From Sphingomonas panacisoli (GTDB lineage Bacteria; Pseudomonadota; Alphaproteobacteria; Sphingomonadales; Sphingomonadaceae), in NCBI RefSeq assembly GCF_007859635.1, contig NZ_CP042306.1:2170001-2234000 (forward strand): a stretch of DNA of 64,000 bases, read 5' to 3'. Position 1 is the first letter of the stretch; the number at the start of each line of letters is the position of its first letter. Under the pieces are notes generated by a model. That model did not search any database. It saw nothing but the letters and a program-made list of their open reading frames with translations, and was not told where the DNA came from. A program made the translations under genes and the position numbers. Of this stretch, positions 17,383 through 24,510 are shown piece by piece.

Positions 17383-18567
17383 TCAGTCGGCGGAGTCGGA
17401 CGCCGCCTCGGTGCTCACAGGCACCGCGTTGAGCTGCGGGTTCTTGAGCGCCGTCAGGTAATCCGCGGTGGTCAGGAACGGCATCGGATTGACCGCGCGG
17501 CCATCGATGCGGACTTCGTAGTGCAGGTGCGGGCCGGTCGACCGGCCGGTCGAGCCCGACAGCGCGATCAGCTGGCCGCGCTTAACCTTCTGGCCGGCGG
17601 TGACCAGGATCTTCGACAAGTGACCGAAGCGCGTCTGGATGCCGCGGCCGTGGTCGATCTCGACCATGTTGCCGTAGCCGCCCGACCGCTCCGCCTTATC
17701 GACCACGCCATCGGCGGTAGCGTAGACGGCGGTGCCGGTCGCGCACGGGATATCGACGCCGGGGTGGAACGCCGCGGTGCCACGGAACGGATCGCTGCGG
17801 ATGCCGAAATTGCTGGTGAACTTCATGTCGGTCACCGGCTGGACCGACGGGATCGAGATCAGACCGTCCTCCAGCGTGTCGAGCTTCTTCCAGGTCTGGA
17901 ACAGCGCGCGGAACTGAGCGTCGGCGGCAAGATCGGCTGCGGCTTCGGCGCTGTCGGCGGCGATCAGCGGACCGCCCATCGCGACCGGCTTGGGCTGGAA
18001 GCGCGCCGGGTCGATCCCGATCGCCTTCGCGCGCGCCACCGCCGCGATGTAGCGCTTCTCGGTCGCGACACGCGCCTTGATCGCCAGATTCACCTGGCTG
18101 CGCTCGACACGGGCGAGCGGCTCGACGACATCGGCGGCGACCGCGGCGGCCTTGGCGTCGATCGGTTCGTACGCGATCGGCTGGACGTTGCCCTGGTTGT
18201 TCAGCGCCGCGGCGAGCATCGCCTGGCGCGCCTCGACGCGCTTGGCGCGGACGTCGGCGACATATTTGATCTGCTGGATTTTGGTCTGCATGTCGGCGAC
18301 GGCGGCCTCCATGCTGGCGACCTTCGCCTCGGGCGACAGCGGCTTTTCGGTGAGACCGGTCAGCGCGATTGCACCGGCGCCGGCCTGCGCCACGCCATAG
18401 GCCGAGAAGAACAGGGTAACAGCGAACGCCGCGGCAAGCGCCGCCTGCGTCCGGCCCGCGATCGAAAAGCGTCGCAAGTCACGGCCGTCGTGGAAAATGA
18501 AATCGCGCGTCTTGAAGAATTGCCCGAAGCGCGCGACGGCGCCCCGCAAAGACGTAAAATTGATCAT
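17383..18567 (-). CDS. M23 family metallopeptidase (LytM/NlpD-like)
   Basis: This protein has 394 residues. A single N-terminal membrane segment (TQAALAAAFAVTLFFSAYGV) anchors it to the inner membrane; a long coiled-coil region follows (about 90-200), and the C-terminal LytM domain carries the zinc ligands in FHPGVDIPC and the HxH in TGPHLHYEV, plus DHGRGIQTRFGHL. Such enzymes cleave peptide cross-links of murein or regulate amidases. The start at 18567 (MINFTS) was chosen over an upstream one because GGGGAC precedes it. The gap 18568-18813 behind the start holds no ORF; a small palindrome lies at 18777-18792. Confidence 0.88.
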   Translation of the reverse strand: MINFTSLRGAVARFGQFFKTRDFIFHDGRDLRRFSIAGRTQAALAAAFAVTLFFSAYGVAQAGAGAIALTGLTEKPLSPEAKVASMEAAVADMQTKIQQIKYVADVRAKRVEARQAMLAAALNNQGNVQPIAYEPIDAKAAAVAADVVEPLARVERSQVNLAIKARVATEKRYIAAVARAKAIGIDPARFQPKPVAMGGPLIAADSAEAAADLAADAQFRALFQTWKKLDTLEDGLISIPSVQPVTDMKFTSNFGIRSDPFRGTAAFHPGVDIPCATGTAVYATADGVVDKAERSGGYGNMVEIDHGRGIQTRFGHLSKILVTAGQKVKRGQLIALSGSTGRSTGPHLHYEVRIDGRAVNPMPFLTTADYLTALKNPQLNAVPVSTEAASDSAD

Positions 18568-18813
18568 GTGTCCCCGGCGACTCTGGCGACGGTCACCGCA
18601 AGCGACGACCTGTGATTGCTTGAACGACCGGACCAACCCCACACTCGTCCGGATTACGGGATGCAATCAGCCCGCGGCGTCGTTTTCATGCAATAGCAAA
18701 GGTTAATTCGTGGGGCAGACCGGCACGTCCGCGCGGCGAGTCGTTGAATCGCGGATGAATGACGGGAACCAATCGCTCACTTCGTGAAGTGATTCGCGTG
18801 GCCGATCAACGAT

Positions 18814-19275
18814 TCACCCGAGTTCCTTCACCGCCGACAGCACTTGTTCGACGTGTCCGGGCACCTTCACCTTGCGCCAGCTTCTGACCAGTTTCCCGGT
18901 CTTGTCGAACAGCCAGGTCGAGCGGTCGATACCCATATAGTCGCGGCCGTAAAGCACTTTCGGCACCCAGGCGCCGAACGCCTCGATCACCTGGCGTTCG
19001 TCGCTCGCGAGCGGCACTGTCAGGCCGTATTTGGCGGTGAACTTGGCGTGCTTGGCCTGCGTGTCCTTGGACACGCCGAGGACGACCGCCCCGGCCTTGG
19101 CAAAATCGTCACCGAGCGCGCTGAATTCCTGCGCTTCCTTGGTGCAGCCCGCGGTATCGTCCTTGGGATAGAAATAGAGCACTAACGGCTTGCCGACATA
19201 ATCGCGCAGCCGGATCGGGCCGTCGGCGCCGGTCAATTCGAGGTCGGGCAGATCGTCCCCTATCTCAACGCTCAT
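18814..19275 (-). CDS. bcp: Peroxiredoxin, BCP/PrxQ subfamily
   Basis: This is a 153-residue thiol peroxidase reducing organic and hydrogen peroxides. The peroxidatic cysteine lies in YFYPKDDTAGCTKEA. The position five residues later, which often carries the resolving cysteine in PrxQ, is Gln, and no other cysteine is visible, so it is a 1-Cys-type member. The start at 19275 lies inside the end of glnE (11-nt overlap), indicating co-transcription with it; a longer upstream frame was rejected. Confidence 0.9.
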   Translation of the reverse strand: MSVEIGDDLPDLELTGADGPIRLRDYVGKPLVLYFYPKDDTAGCTKEAQEFSALGDDFAKAGAVVLGVSKDTQAKHAKFTAKYGLTVPLASDERQVIEAFGAWVPKVLYGRDYMGIDRSTWLFDKTGKLVRSWRKVKVPGHVEQVLSAVKELG

Positions 19276-21778
19276 TCGTGCCTCCGCTGACGTCCGCCCA
19301 CACTGCCGCGACCTCCTGCCGCGTCGCGTCGAACCGCGCAACCAGCGTATCCCAATCGCTTGTGCCGAGTACGCGCACGATCAGCGCGCGGGTGGCGTCG
19401 GACGGCGGCTGGCTGTCGGGGGCGACGAGGCGGAGCAGGACGAGGATGCGCGTGAGCAGCCGGTACGCCTCGCCCATCGTCGCGGGAAGGATGTCCCGAT
19501 CCGCCAAGGTCGCGATCGCCGGATCGAGATCGGCATCGAACCCGGCGTTATGAGTCAATTGCGCGACGTGTACCGCGAATTCCAGATCGACCAGACCGCC
19601 GGGCAACAGTTTGGCGTCGAGCGGGCCGGCGGGCGGCTTGTGGCGTGCCATTTCGCTGCGCATCTCGACCGCGTCGGCGACAGTCTTGGCGTGATCGCGA
19701 GGGGTCTGAAGCACCTCGTCGATCACCGCGGCGACCGCCGACCGCGCCGCATCCGAGCCGAAGATCGCCCGCGCCCGCGTCAGCGCCATATGCTCCCACG
19801 TCCAGGCATCCTCGCGCTGATACCGTGCGAACCCGTCGAGCGAGACGACCAGCGGCCCCTGCGCGCCCGATGGCCGCAATCGCGTGTCGATCTCGTAGAG
19901 CGGACCGGCAGCGGTCGGCACGGACAAGGCTGCACTGACGCGCTGCGCAAGGCGATTGTAGTAATGCACCGCGCCGAGCGGCTTCGCGCCATCCGATTCC
20001 GCGGAAAAATCGCCGGTAAACAGATAGATCAGGTCGAGGTCGGACGCGTGCGTCAACGCTCCGCCGCCCAGCCGCCCGAGCGCGAGAATCAGGAGTTCGC
20101 TGTCCGGCACCCGCCCATGCGTCGCGGCGAAATCGGCGACGGTTGCGGCGGCGAGTACCTCGATCGCGGCGACCGCGACCCGCGCATAGCCGTGCGACAC
20201 GTCGAGCGGGTCGCTCGCCCCCGCCACCAACTGCGCGCCGAGCCCGAAGCGCTTTTCGCCGACGATCCGCCGCACGCGATCCAGCGTCGCCTGGTAATCG
20301 TCCCCCGCCTCGCCCCGCGCCATCTCGGCGATCAGCGTCGATACGTCCCCCACCGGCGCCAACGCGGTCGCGTCGATCAAGCCATCGAGCAAGGCCGGCC
20401 GTCGCCCCAGCGCCTCGGCGAGCGGCGGCGCGTGACTGAGGATCGTCGCCATCAATTGCGCGAGCTGCGGGCGCGCTTCGAGCAGGCGGAAGAAGTTGAT
20501 CGCGCTGGGCAGCCGCGACAGCATCGCGTCGACCTGGATCAAGGCGGCACGCGGATCGGGCGCCTGCCCCAAAGCCGCCATCAGGCTGGGCAGCACCGCT
20601 TCGAGCGCCTGCCGCGCCGCCGGGCTACGCAGCGCCGGATACGACCCGCCACGCCAGCGCTCGACCAGTTGCACCGCGGTCGCGGCGTCGGCGAACCCGA
20701 TCGCTTCGAGTTGCGCGGGCAGCGTGTCGTCGTCGCTCGACAGCGCCACGGTGTCGGGCGGATCGAGCGAATCGTAGATGCCGCCGACCGCGACGACATG
20801 GGGATTCAGCATCGCGATCAGCGACGCGCCGCTGCCTAACCCCGCGAGCAGCCCGACATTGTCGAGCGCATCCTGCGCGCGGGGCAGCGCATGGGTCTGG
20901 CGGTCGTCGACCATCTGCAGCCGGTGTTCGGTGGTGCGGAAGGCGACGTAGGCCGCCTTCAACGCCGCCGCTTCGTCGCGACTGATCCGCCCCGCCGCCG
21001 CCAATCCGTCGAGCGCGTCCATCGTCGCCGGCGCGCGCAATGCCGGGTCGCGGCCGCCGTGGATGAGTTGGTGGATCTGCGCGAAGAATTCGATTTCGCG
21101 AATCCCGCCGCGTCCGCGCTTGAGGTCGTAGCCGGGGCCGAACGCCTGGCCCTGCGAATGATGGTCGCGGATGCGGCGCGTGATCTCGCGGATTTCACCG
21201 ACCGCACCGAAATCCACCGCGCGGCGCCAGACGAACGGGCGGATCGCGTCGAGGAAATGCCGCCCCAGCGCAAGATCGCCGGCGGCGGCACGCGCGCGAA
21301 TGAACGCGGCGCGCTCCCACGGCAGCGCCGCGCTCTCGTAATAGGAGATCGCGGCGTTGACCGGCAGCACGATCGGCGTGACCTCTGGCGACGGGCGCAG
21401 GCGCAGATCGACGCGCAGCACATAACCCTCGCCGTCGCGCGCCTGGAGCAGTTCGACGACGCGGCGACCGATCCGGACCGCGGCCTCCTCGGGTTCGTCA
21501 CGCGCGCGGCGCGGCAAGGTCGTTGGGTCGAACAACAGGATCGGATCGATGTCCGACGAATAATTGAGTTCGCAACTCCCCTGCTTGCCCAGCGCGATCG
21601 CGGCGAGCCCTACAGGTTCGGCATCGGGCACGCGCTCCAGGATCGCGGCGCGGATCGCGGCGTCGAGCGCGCGGTCGGCAAACGCCGTCAGCCGCCGCGT
21701 TACCCCATCGAGATCGAGCGCGCCCGCCAAGTCCGCAATCGCAACGATCAGCGCCTCCCGACGCCGCGCCCGCCGCAT
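19265..21778 (-). CDS. glnE: Bifunctional glutamine synthetase adenylyltransferase/deadenylylase (N-terminus probably longer)
   Basis: GlnE adenylylates and deadenylylates glutamine synthetase in nitrogen control. Two nucleotidyltransferase domains are visible: GKQGSCELNYSSDIDPILLF near the N-terminus and ALGRLGGGALTHASDLDLIYLF in the second half, each followed by a GlnD/PII-uridylyltransferase-like helical domain. The ATG at 21778 begins in the middle of the normal N-terminus: coding continues upstream to about 21935 (AHAPFLRVAIEQQPDLVADL in the same frame) with no ATG, GTG or TTG. A GTG at 21942 would fit if a run of six C (21929-21934) were seven. The natural gene is therefore probably 19265-21942 with an indel. 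Confidence 0.9.
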   Translation of the reverse strand: MRRARRREALIVAIADLAGALDLDGVTRRLTAFADRALDAAIRAAILERVPDAEPVGLAAIALGKQGSCELNYSSDIDPILLFDPTTLPRRARDEPEEAAVRIGRRVVELLQARDGEGYVLRVDLRLRPSPEVTPIVLPVNAAISYYESAALPWERAAFIRARAAAGDLALGRHFLDAIRPFVWRRAVDFGAVGEIREITRRIRDHHSQGQAFGPGYDLKRGRGGIREIEFFAQIHQLIHGGRDPALRAPATMDALDGLAAAGRISRDEAAALKAAYVAFRTTEHRLQMVDDRQTHALPRAQDALDNVGLLAGLGSGASLIAMLNPHVVAVGGIYDSLDPPDTVALSSDDDTLPAQLEAIGFADAATAVQLVERWRGGSYPALRSPAARQALEAVLPSLMAALGQAPDPRAALIQVDAMLSRLPSAINFFRLLEARPQLAQLMATILSHAPPLAEALGRRPALLDGLIDATALAPVGDVSTLIAEMARGEAGDDYQATLDRVRRIVGEKRFGLGAQLVAGASDPLDVSHGYARVAVAAIEVLAAATVADFAATHGRVPDSELLILALGRLGGGALTHASDLDLIYLFTGDFSAESDGAKPLGAVHYYNRLAQRVSAALSVPTAAGPLYEIDTRLRPSGAQGPLVVSLDGFARYQREDAWTWEHMALTRARAIFGSDAARSAVAAVIDEVLQTPRDHAKTVADAVEMRSEMARHKPPAGPLDAKLLPGGLVDLEFAVHVAQLTHNAGFDADLDPAIATLADRDILPATMGEAYRLLTRILVLLRLVAPDSQPPSDATRALIVRVLGTSDWDTLVARFDATRQEVAAVWADVSGGTNER

Positions 21779-22077
21779 CGCGATGCCGATCGGGAGATCG
21801 GGGTCGAACGGCGCTGGATCGGGGACGATCCCTTGCGCAAGGTCGGCAACCAGATCGGGCTGCTGCTCGATCGCGACGCGCAGAAACGGTGCATGCGCGG
21901 AAGCGCGCGCAATGGCGTCAGCGAAGTAGGGGGGTGGCTCACACCGCCGCTCTAGACCAACGCGCGCGCCGATAGAATTGCCCGCGTCGCAGCCAAGTCG
22001 TTACGGGGTTAACTTAAATTAAGCGCGGCGCAGCAACAAAAGGGCAACAAAACGTCGCACCGGTCGTTCTGACGGTC

Positions 22078-22248
22078 ATGAGCCCCCCTAGCTCCTCCAG
22101 CGCCTCCACAGGTGGTAATCTGCGACAGACCGTCCGCATGCCGCGCGAAAGCGATGGCGTGGGCAACGCGCTTCGCCACATCTTCAACGGTGGAACGACT
22201 CTCCCCGCCGATCTGAAGGCGCTGCTTACCCGCCTCAACGACAGTTAA
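22078..22248 (+). CDS. Small NepR-like protein (possible second anti-sigma factor)
   Basis: This 56-residue protein has a C-terminal half VGNALRHIFNGGTTLPADLK followed by ALLTRLND, which follows the NepR pattern of a G..LR..Y/F helix, a LP/EPLPD turn and a second LL..L helix. NepR proteins clamp EcfG in unstressed cells. It converges on ecfG, and the two stop codons overlap (22245-22248). The canonical nepR is the separate gene at 24340, so this could be a NepR2-type paralogue. The acidic EP(I/V)PD core is degenerate (TTLPADL), leaving the assignment uncertain. Its ribosome binding site is weak. Confidence 0.45.
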   Translation: MSPPSSSSASTGGNLRQTVRMPRESDGVGNALRHIFNGGTTLPADLKALLTRLNDS

Positions 22249-22919
22249 TCGTCGTCTTCGTCCTCGATATCGTCGGGTCGTGGGTGATGGTCGCCGCTCA
22301 GGTCATCGACTTCATCCATGATCGTGTCGAGCGCGGTGCGGCCTTGATTGTCCGGCGCGGTGCGACGTGACGACATGTCACCTCCGCTCAGCAACGCTTC
22401 GAGCGCGACCCGCCCACGCGCAACGCGGCTTTTGATCGTGCCGACCGCGACGTTGCAGATTTCAGCGGCTTCTTCATAGGCGAAGCCACCGGCACCGACG
22501 AGGATCAGCGCCTCACGCTGCGGTTGCGGAAGATGCAGCAGCGCGCGTTGCATATCGCCCAGTTCGACATGCTTATCCTGACTGGCGGGTGCGGCGAGCA
22601 CCCGGTCGGCGACCAGATCGTCCCATTCGCCCTTGAACCGCGCACGGCGCATCTGACTGAGATAGAGATTGCGCAGGATGATGAACGTCCAGGCGCGCAT
22701 GTTGGTGCCGGCCTGGAATCGCTGACGCGCGGCCCACGCCTTCATCAGCGTTTCCTGGACGAGATCGTCGGCGAGATCGCGGCTGCCCGACAGCGAACGG
22801 CCGAACGCGCGCAGGTGCGGAATGACCTGTCCCAATTGCTCTTTGAACTCGGTGTCCGACAGCGCGACGTGCTCGACCGCTTCCCCCTCGTTCATGGCAT
22901 CGCTGTCGATCGTGGTCAT
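22245..22919 (-). CDS. ecfG: EcfG-type RNA polymerase sigma factor of the general stress response
   Basis: Sigma factor of 224 residues. Region 2 contains DLADDLVQETLMKAWAAR and TNMRAWTFIILRNLY; region 4 contains HLPQPQREALILVGAGGFAY and GTIKSRVARGR. These match the ECF15 group that directs the alphaproteobacterial general stress response and recognises GGAAC-N16/17-CGTT promoters. The ATG at 22919 has a CGGAG ribosome binding site. The C-terminal extension (about 30 acidic residues) is typical of sphingomonads. phyR and nepR lie within 2 kb, and two candidate promoters with this motif are present in the locus. Confidence 0.93.
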   Translation of the reverse strand: MTTIDSDAMNEGEAVEHVALSDTEFKEQLGQVIPHLRAFGRSLSGSRDLADDLVQETLMKAWAARQRFQAGTNMRAWTFIILRNLYLSQMRRARFKGEWDDLVADRVLAAPASQDKHVELGDMQRALLHLPQPQREALILVGAGGFAYEEAAEICNVAVGTIKSRVARGRVALEALLSGGDMSSRRTAPDNQGRTALDTIMDEVDDLSGDHHPRPDDIEDEDDD

Positions 22920-22997
22920 GGAACTCCGGGAATGGGCGCGAACGAGCGCCTTACGAAATAGATAGGTTGGCCGCCGCCGCAACCAACTGCATCAAGC

Positions 22998-23162
22998 TTA
23001 TTTATGGAACAGCAGCGGTACCCAGACGATCGCCGACAATATGCCGATGGCTAGCAGAATCGAAATCAGCAGCACATAACGCATATGTCCCGACGTCTCG
23101 CCGGCCCGCGCCTCGTCGCCGGTTTCGTGCGTACCGGTCTCGGGAGTATCTGGATCAGTCAT
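22998..23162 (-). CDS. Small single-pass membrane protein (54 residues) between ecfG and phyR
   Basis: The short frame encodes an acidic, Thr/Glu-rich N-terminus (MTDPDTPETGTHETGDE) followed by one transmembrane helix (MRYVLLISILLAIGILSAIV) and ends VWVPLLFHK. It lies 78 nt upstream of the ecfG start on the same strand, so it could be co-transcribed. No family is recognised. The clear membrane helix and compact end make it likely to be real. A role in the stress locus is inferred from position only. Confidence 0.55.
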   Translation of the reverse strand: MTDPDTPETGTHETGDEARAGETSGHMRYVLLISILLAIGILSAIVWVPLLFHK

Positions 23163-23246
23163 GCACCCTCGAACGCGCTAGTTCCGTTTTGGCTCCGTAA
23201 CCGATGGAACTTTCCGTTTTTTGGTAGCCTTTCGGCGACGAGCGGT

Positions 23247-23318
23247 GCCGGCCCGCTCCCCCACCCGGCCGTCCAAACAGGATATGCTATGGGCGGTCGG
23301 GTGGGGGAGCGGGCCGGC
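23247..23318. repeat. Long perfect inverted repeat (21-bp arms), probable phyR terminator
   Basis: The arm at 23247-23267 is an exact reverse complement of 23298-23318, around a 30-nt loop. It starts 12 nt after the phyR stop on the minus strand and so probably terminates phyR, keeping it apart from the small membrane gene and ecfG. The arm length is more than an ordinary terminator needs. Confidence 0.7.
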
Positions 23319-23330
23319 ATCGCGATCCGA

Positions 23331-24137
23331 TTAAGCCGGGATCGTGCTCTCGTCGAAGAACAGCGCCTGGCTGATCGCCGCCTTCACCGTCGACCGCTGG
23401 AACGGCTTGGTGATCAGGAAGGTCGGCTCGGGCCGCTCGCCGGTCAGTAGACGCTCCGGGAAGGCGGTGATGAAGATCACCGGCACCTGGAATTCGGCCA
23501 GGATGTCCTTGACCGCGTCGATCCCCGAACTGTCGTCGGCGAGCTGGATATCGGCGAGCACGAGACCCGGCCGCTCGCTCATCGCAGAGGCCACGGCTTC
23601 GTCGCGCGTGACCGCAACGCCGGTCACGTCGTGACCCAGGTCGCGGACGATCGTCTCGATATCCATCGCGATGATCGGCTCGTCCTCGATGATCAGCACC
23701 CGCGCGCGGGTCTGCTTCTCGATCTCGGCCAGCGCCTCCGTCACCAGCGCCTCGACCTCGTCGGCGTCGTGGTCGATCAGGTACCCGGCGTCCTCCGGCG
23801 TGAACCCTTCCATCGCGGTCAGCAGCAGCGCCTGGCGCGACAGCGGCGTCATGCGTGCGAGGCGGGCATTGGCGACCGCCTCCTGCCCTTCCGCCGCCGA
23901 CCCGTCGTCGCTGAGCGCGACTTCGTCGTCGGCATTGGTCGTACGCCAGATGACTTGGAATGTGCGGTACAGTCCCAGCCGCGGCTCGACGTCGCGCGGG
24001 AACTCGTCCGGCGCGGCGACGATCGCTTCCAGCGCGGCGCGGACGTAACGGTCGCCATGTTCCTGGCTTCCGGTCAGCGCGCGGCCGTAGCGACGCAAGA
24101 AAGGCAGGTGAGGTGCAAGCTGCTGACCAAGCGACAT
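23331..24137 (-). CDS. phyR: PhyR, sigma-like response regulator of the general stress response
   Basis: PhyR has 268 residues. Residues 1-135 are a sigma-factor mimic (regions 2 and 4 like EcfG but without DNA-binding residues), and 145-262 form a receiver domain with EDEP at 151-154, the phospho-acceptor D196 in VLADIQL, Thr in FITAFPE and Lys in ITKPFQ. When phosphorylated, PhyR sequesters NepR and frees EcfG. The start at 24137 has a distant GGGGAG. It is divergent from nepR with about 200 nt between, a region that contains a candidate EcfG promoter facing nepR. Confidence 0.94.
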   Translation of the reverse strand: MSLGQQLAPHLPFLRRYGRALTGSQEHGDRYVRAALEAIVAAPDEFPRDVEPRLGLYRTFQVIWRTTNADDEVALSDDGSAAEGQEAVANARLARMTPLSRQALLLTAMEGFTPEDAGYLIDHDADEVEALVTEALAEIEKQTRARVLIIEDEPIIAMDIETIVRDLGHDVTGVAVTRDEAVASAMSERPGLVLADIQLADDSSGIDAVKDILAEFQVPVIFITAFPERLLTGERPEPTFLITKPFQRSTVKAAISQALFFDESTIPA

Positions 24138-24221
24138 GATGTATTCTATCTCCCCGAAAAGGCGCGGGCTCTTGTGCGAGCGGGCCTTGGTTTACGCAAA
24201 CAAGATTTTTCTGTTCGCTAG

Positions 24222-24246
24222 TGGAACAATCGAGATGCTTTTTGGT
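24222..24246 (+). promoter_or_regulatory. Candidate EcfG-dependent promoter upstream of nepR
   Basis: GGAAC (24222-24226), a 16-nt spacer and GGTT (24243-24246) match the EcfG consensus GGAAC-N16/17-CGTT with one mismatch, about 95 nt upstream of nepR. Autoregulation of the nepR unit by EcfG is common in this class. Confidence 0.45.
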
Positions 24247-24339
24247 TTCACGAATATAACGGTGCGCATAAAGCGCCGTGTTACCGCGTATGCGGATAGT
24301 GATTCCGGTACGGCCGGGTGATTTCAATGGGGGTTTGCG

Positions 24340-24507
24340 TTGCCTGATCGGCGGTCATCAAAAGGCGGGACGCCCGGCAACGTTGGCGACAAGAGCAAGA
24401 AGGCAAAGGACGAAGCGATGGGGACCGCGCTGCGCACGGTCTATCATGACGCCGTCAGCGAACCTGTCCCCGACGAAATGCTCGATCTCCTCCGTAAGCT
24501 GGGATAG
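24340..24507 (+). CDS. nepR: NepR, anti-sigma factor for EcfG
   Basis: This 55-residue gene uses a TTG start at 24340 preceded by GGGGG (24329-24333). The basic N-terminus (DKSKKAKDEA) leads to the diagnostic core ALRTVYHDAVSEPVPDEMLD then LLRKLG, the NepR signature of two helices joined by EPVPDE. NepR holds EcfG inactive until phosphorylated PhyR takes it over. No ATG lies in frame before the core except M27, which would remove part of the first helix. The kinase gene starts 4 nt after its stop, so they are one unit. Confidence 0.85.
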   Translation: MPDRRSSKGGTPGNVGDKSKKAKDEAMGTALRTVYHDAVSEPVPDEMLDLLRKLG

Positions 24508-24510
24508 TTC

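Noticed and set aside
18777..18792. Palindrome TCACTTCGTGAAGTGA after bcp as an intrinsic terminator
   Set aside because: It is short, lies 22 nt from the stop and has no T-tract; it could be an operator or chance, so it was not listed as a feature.
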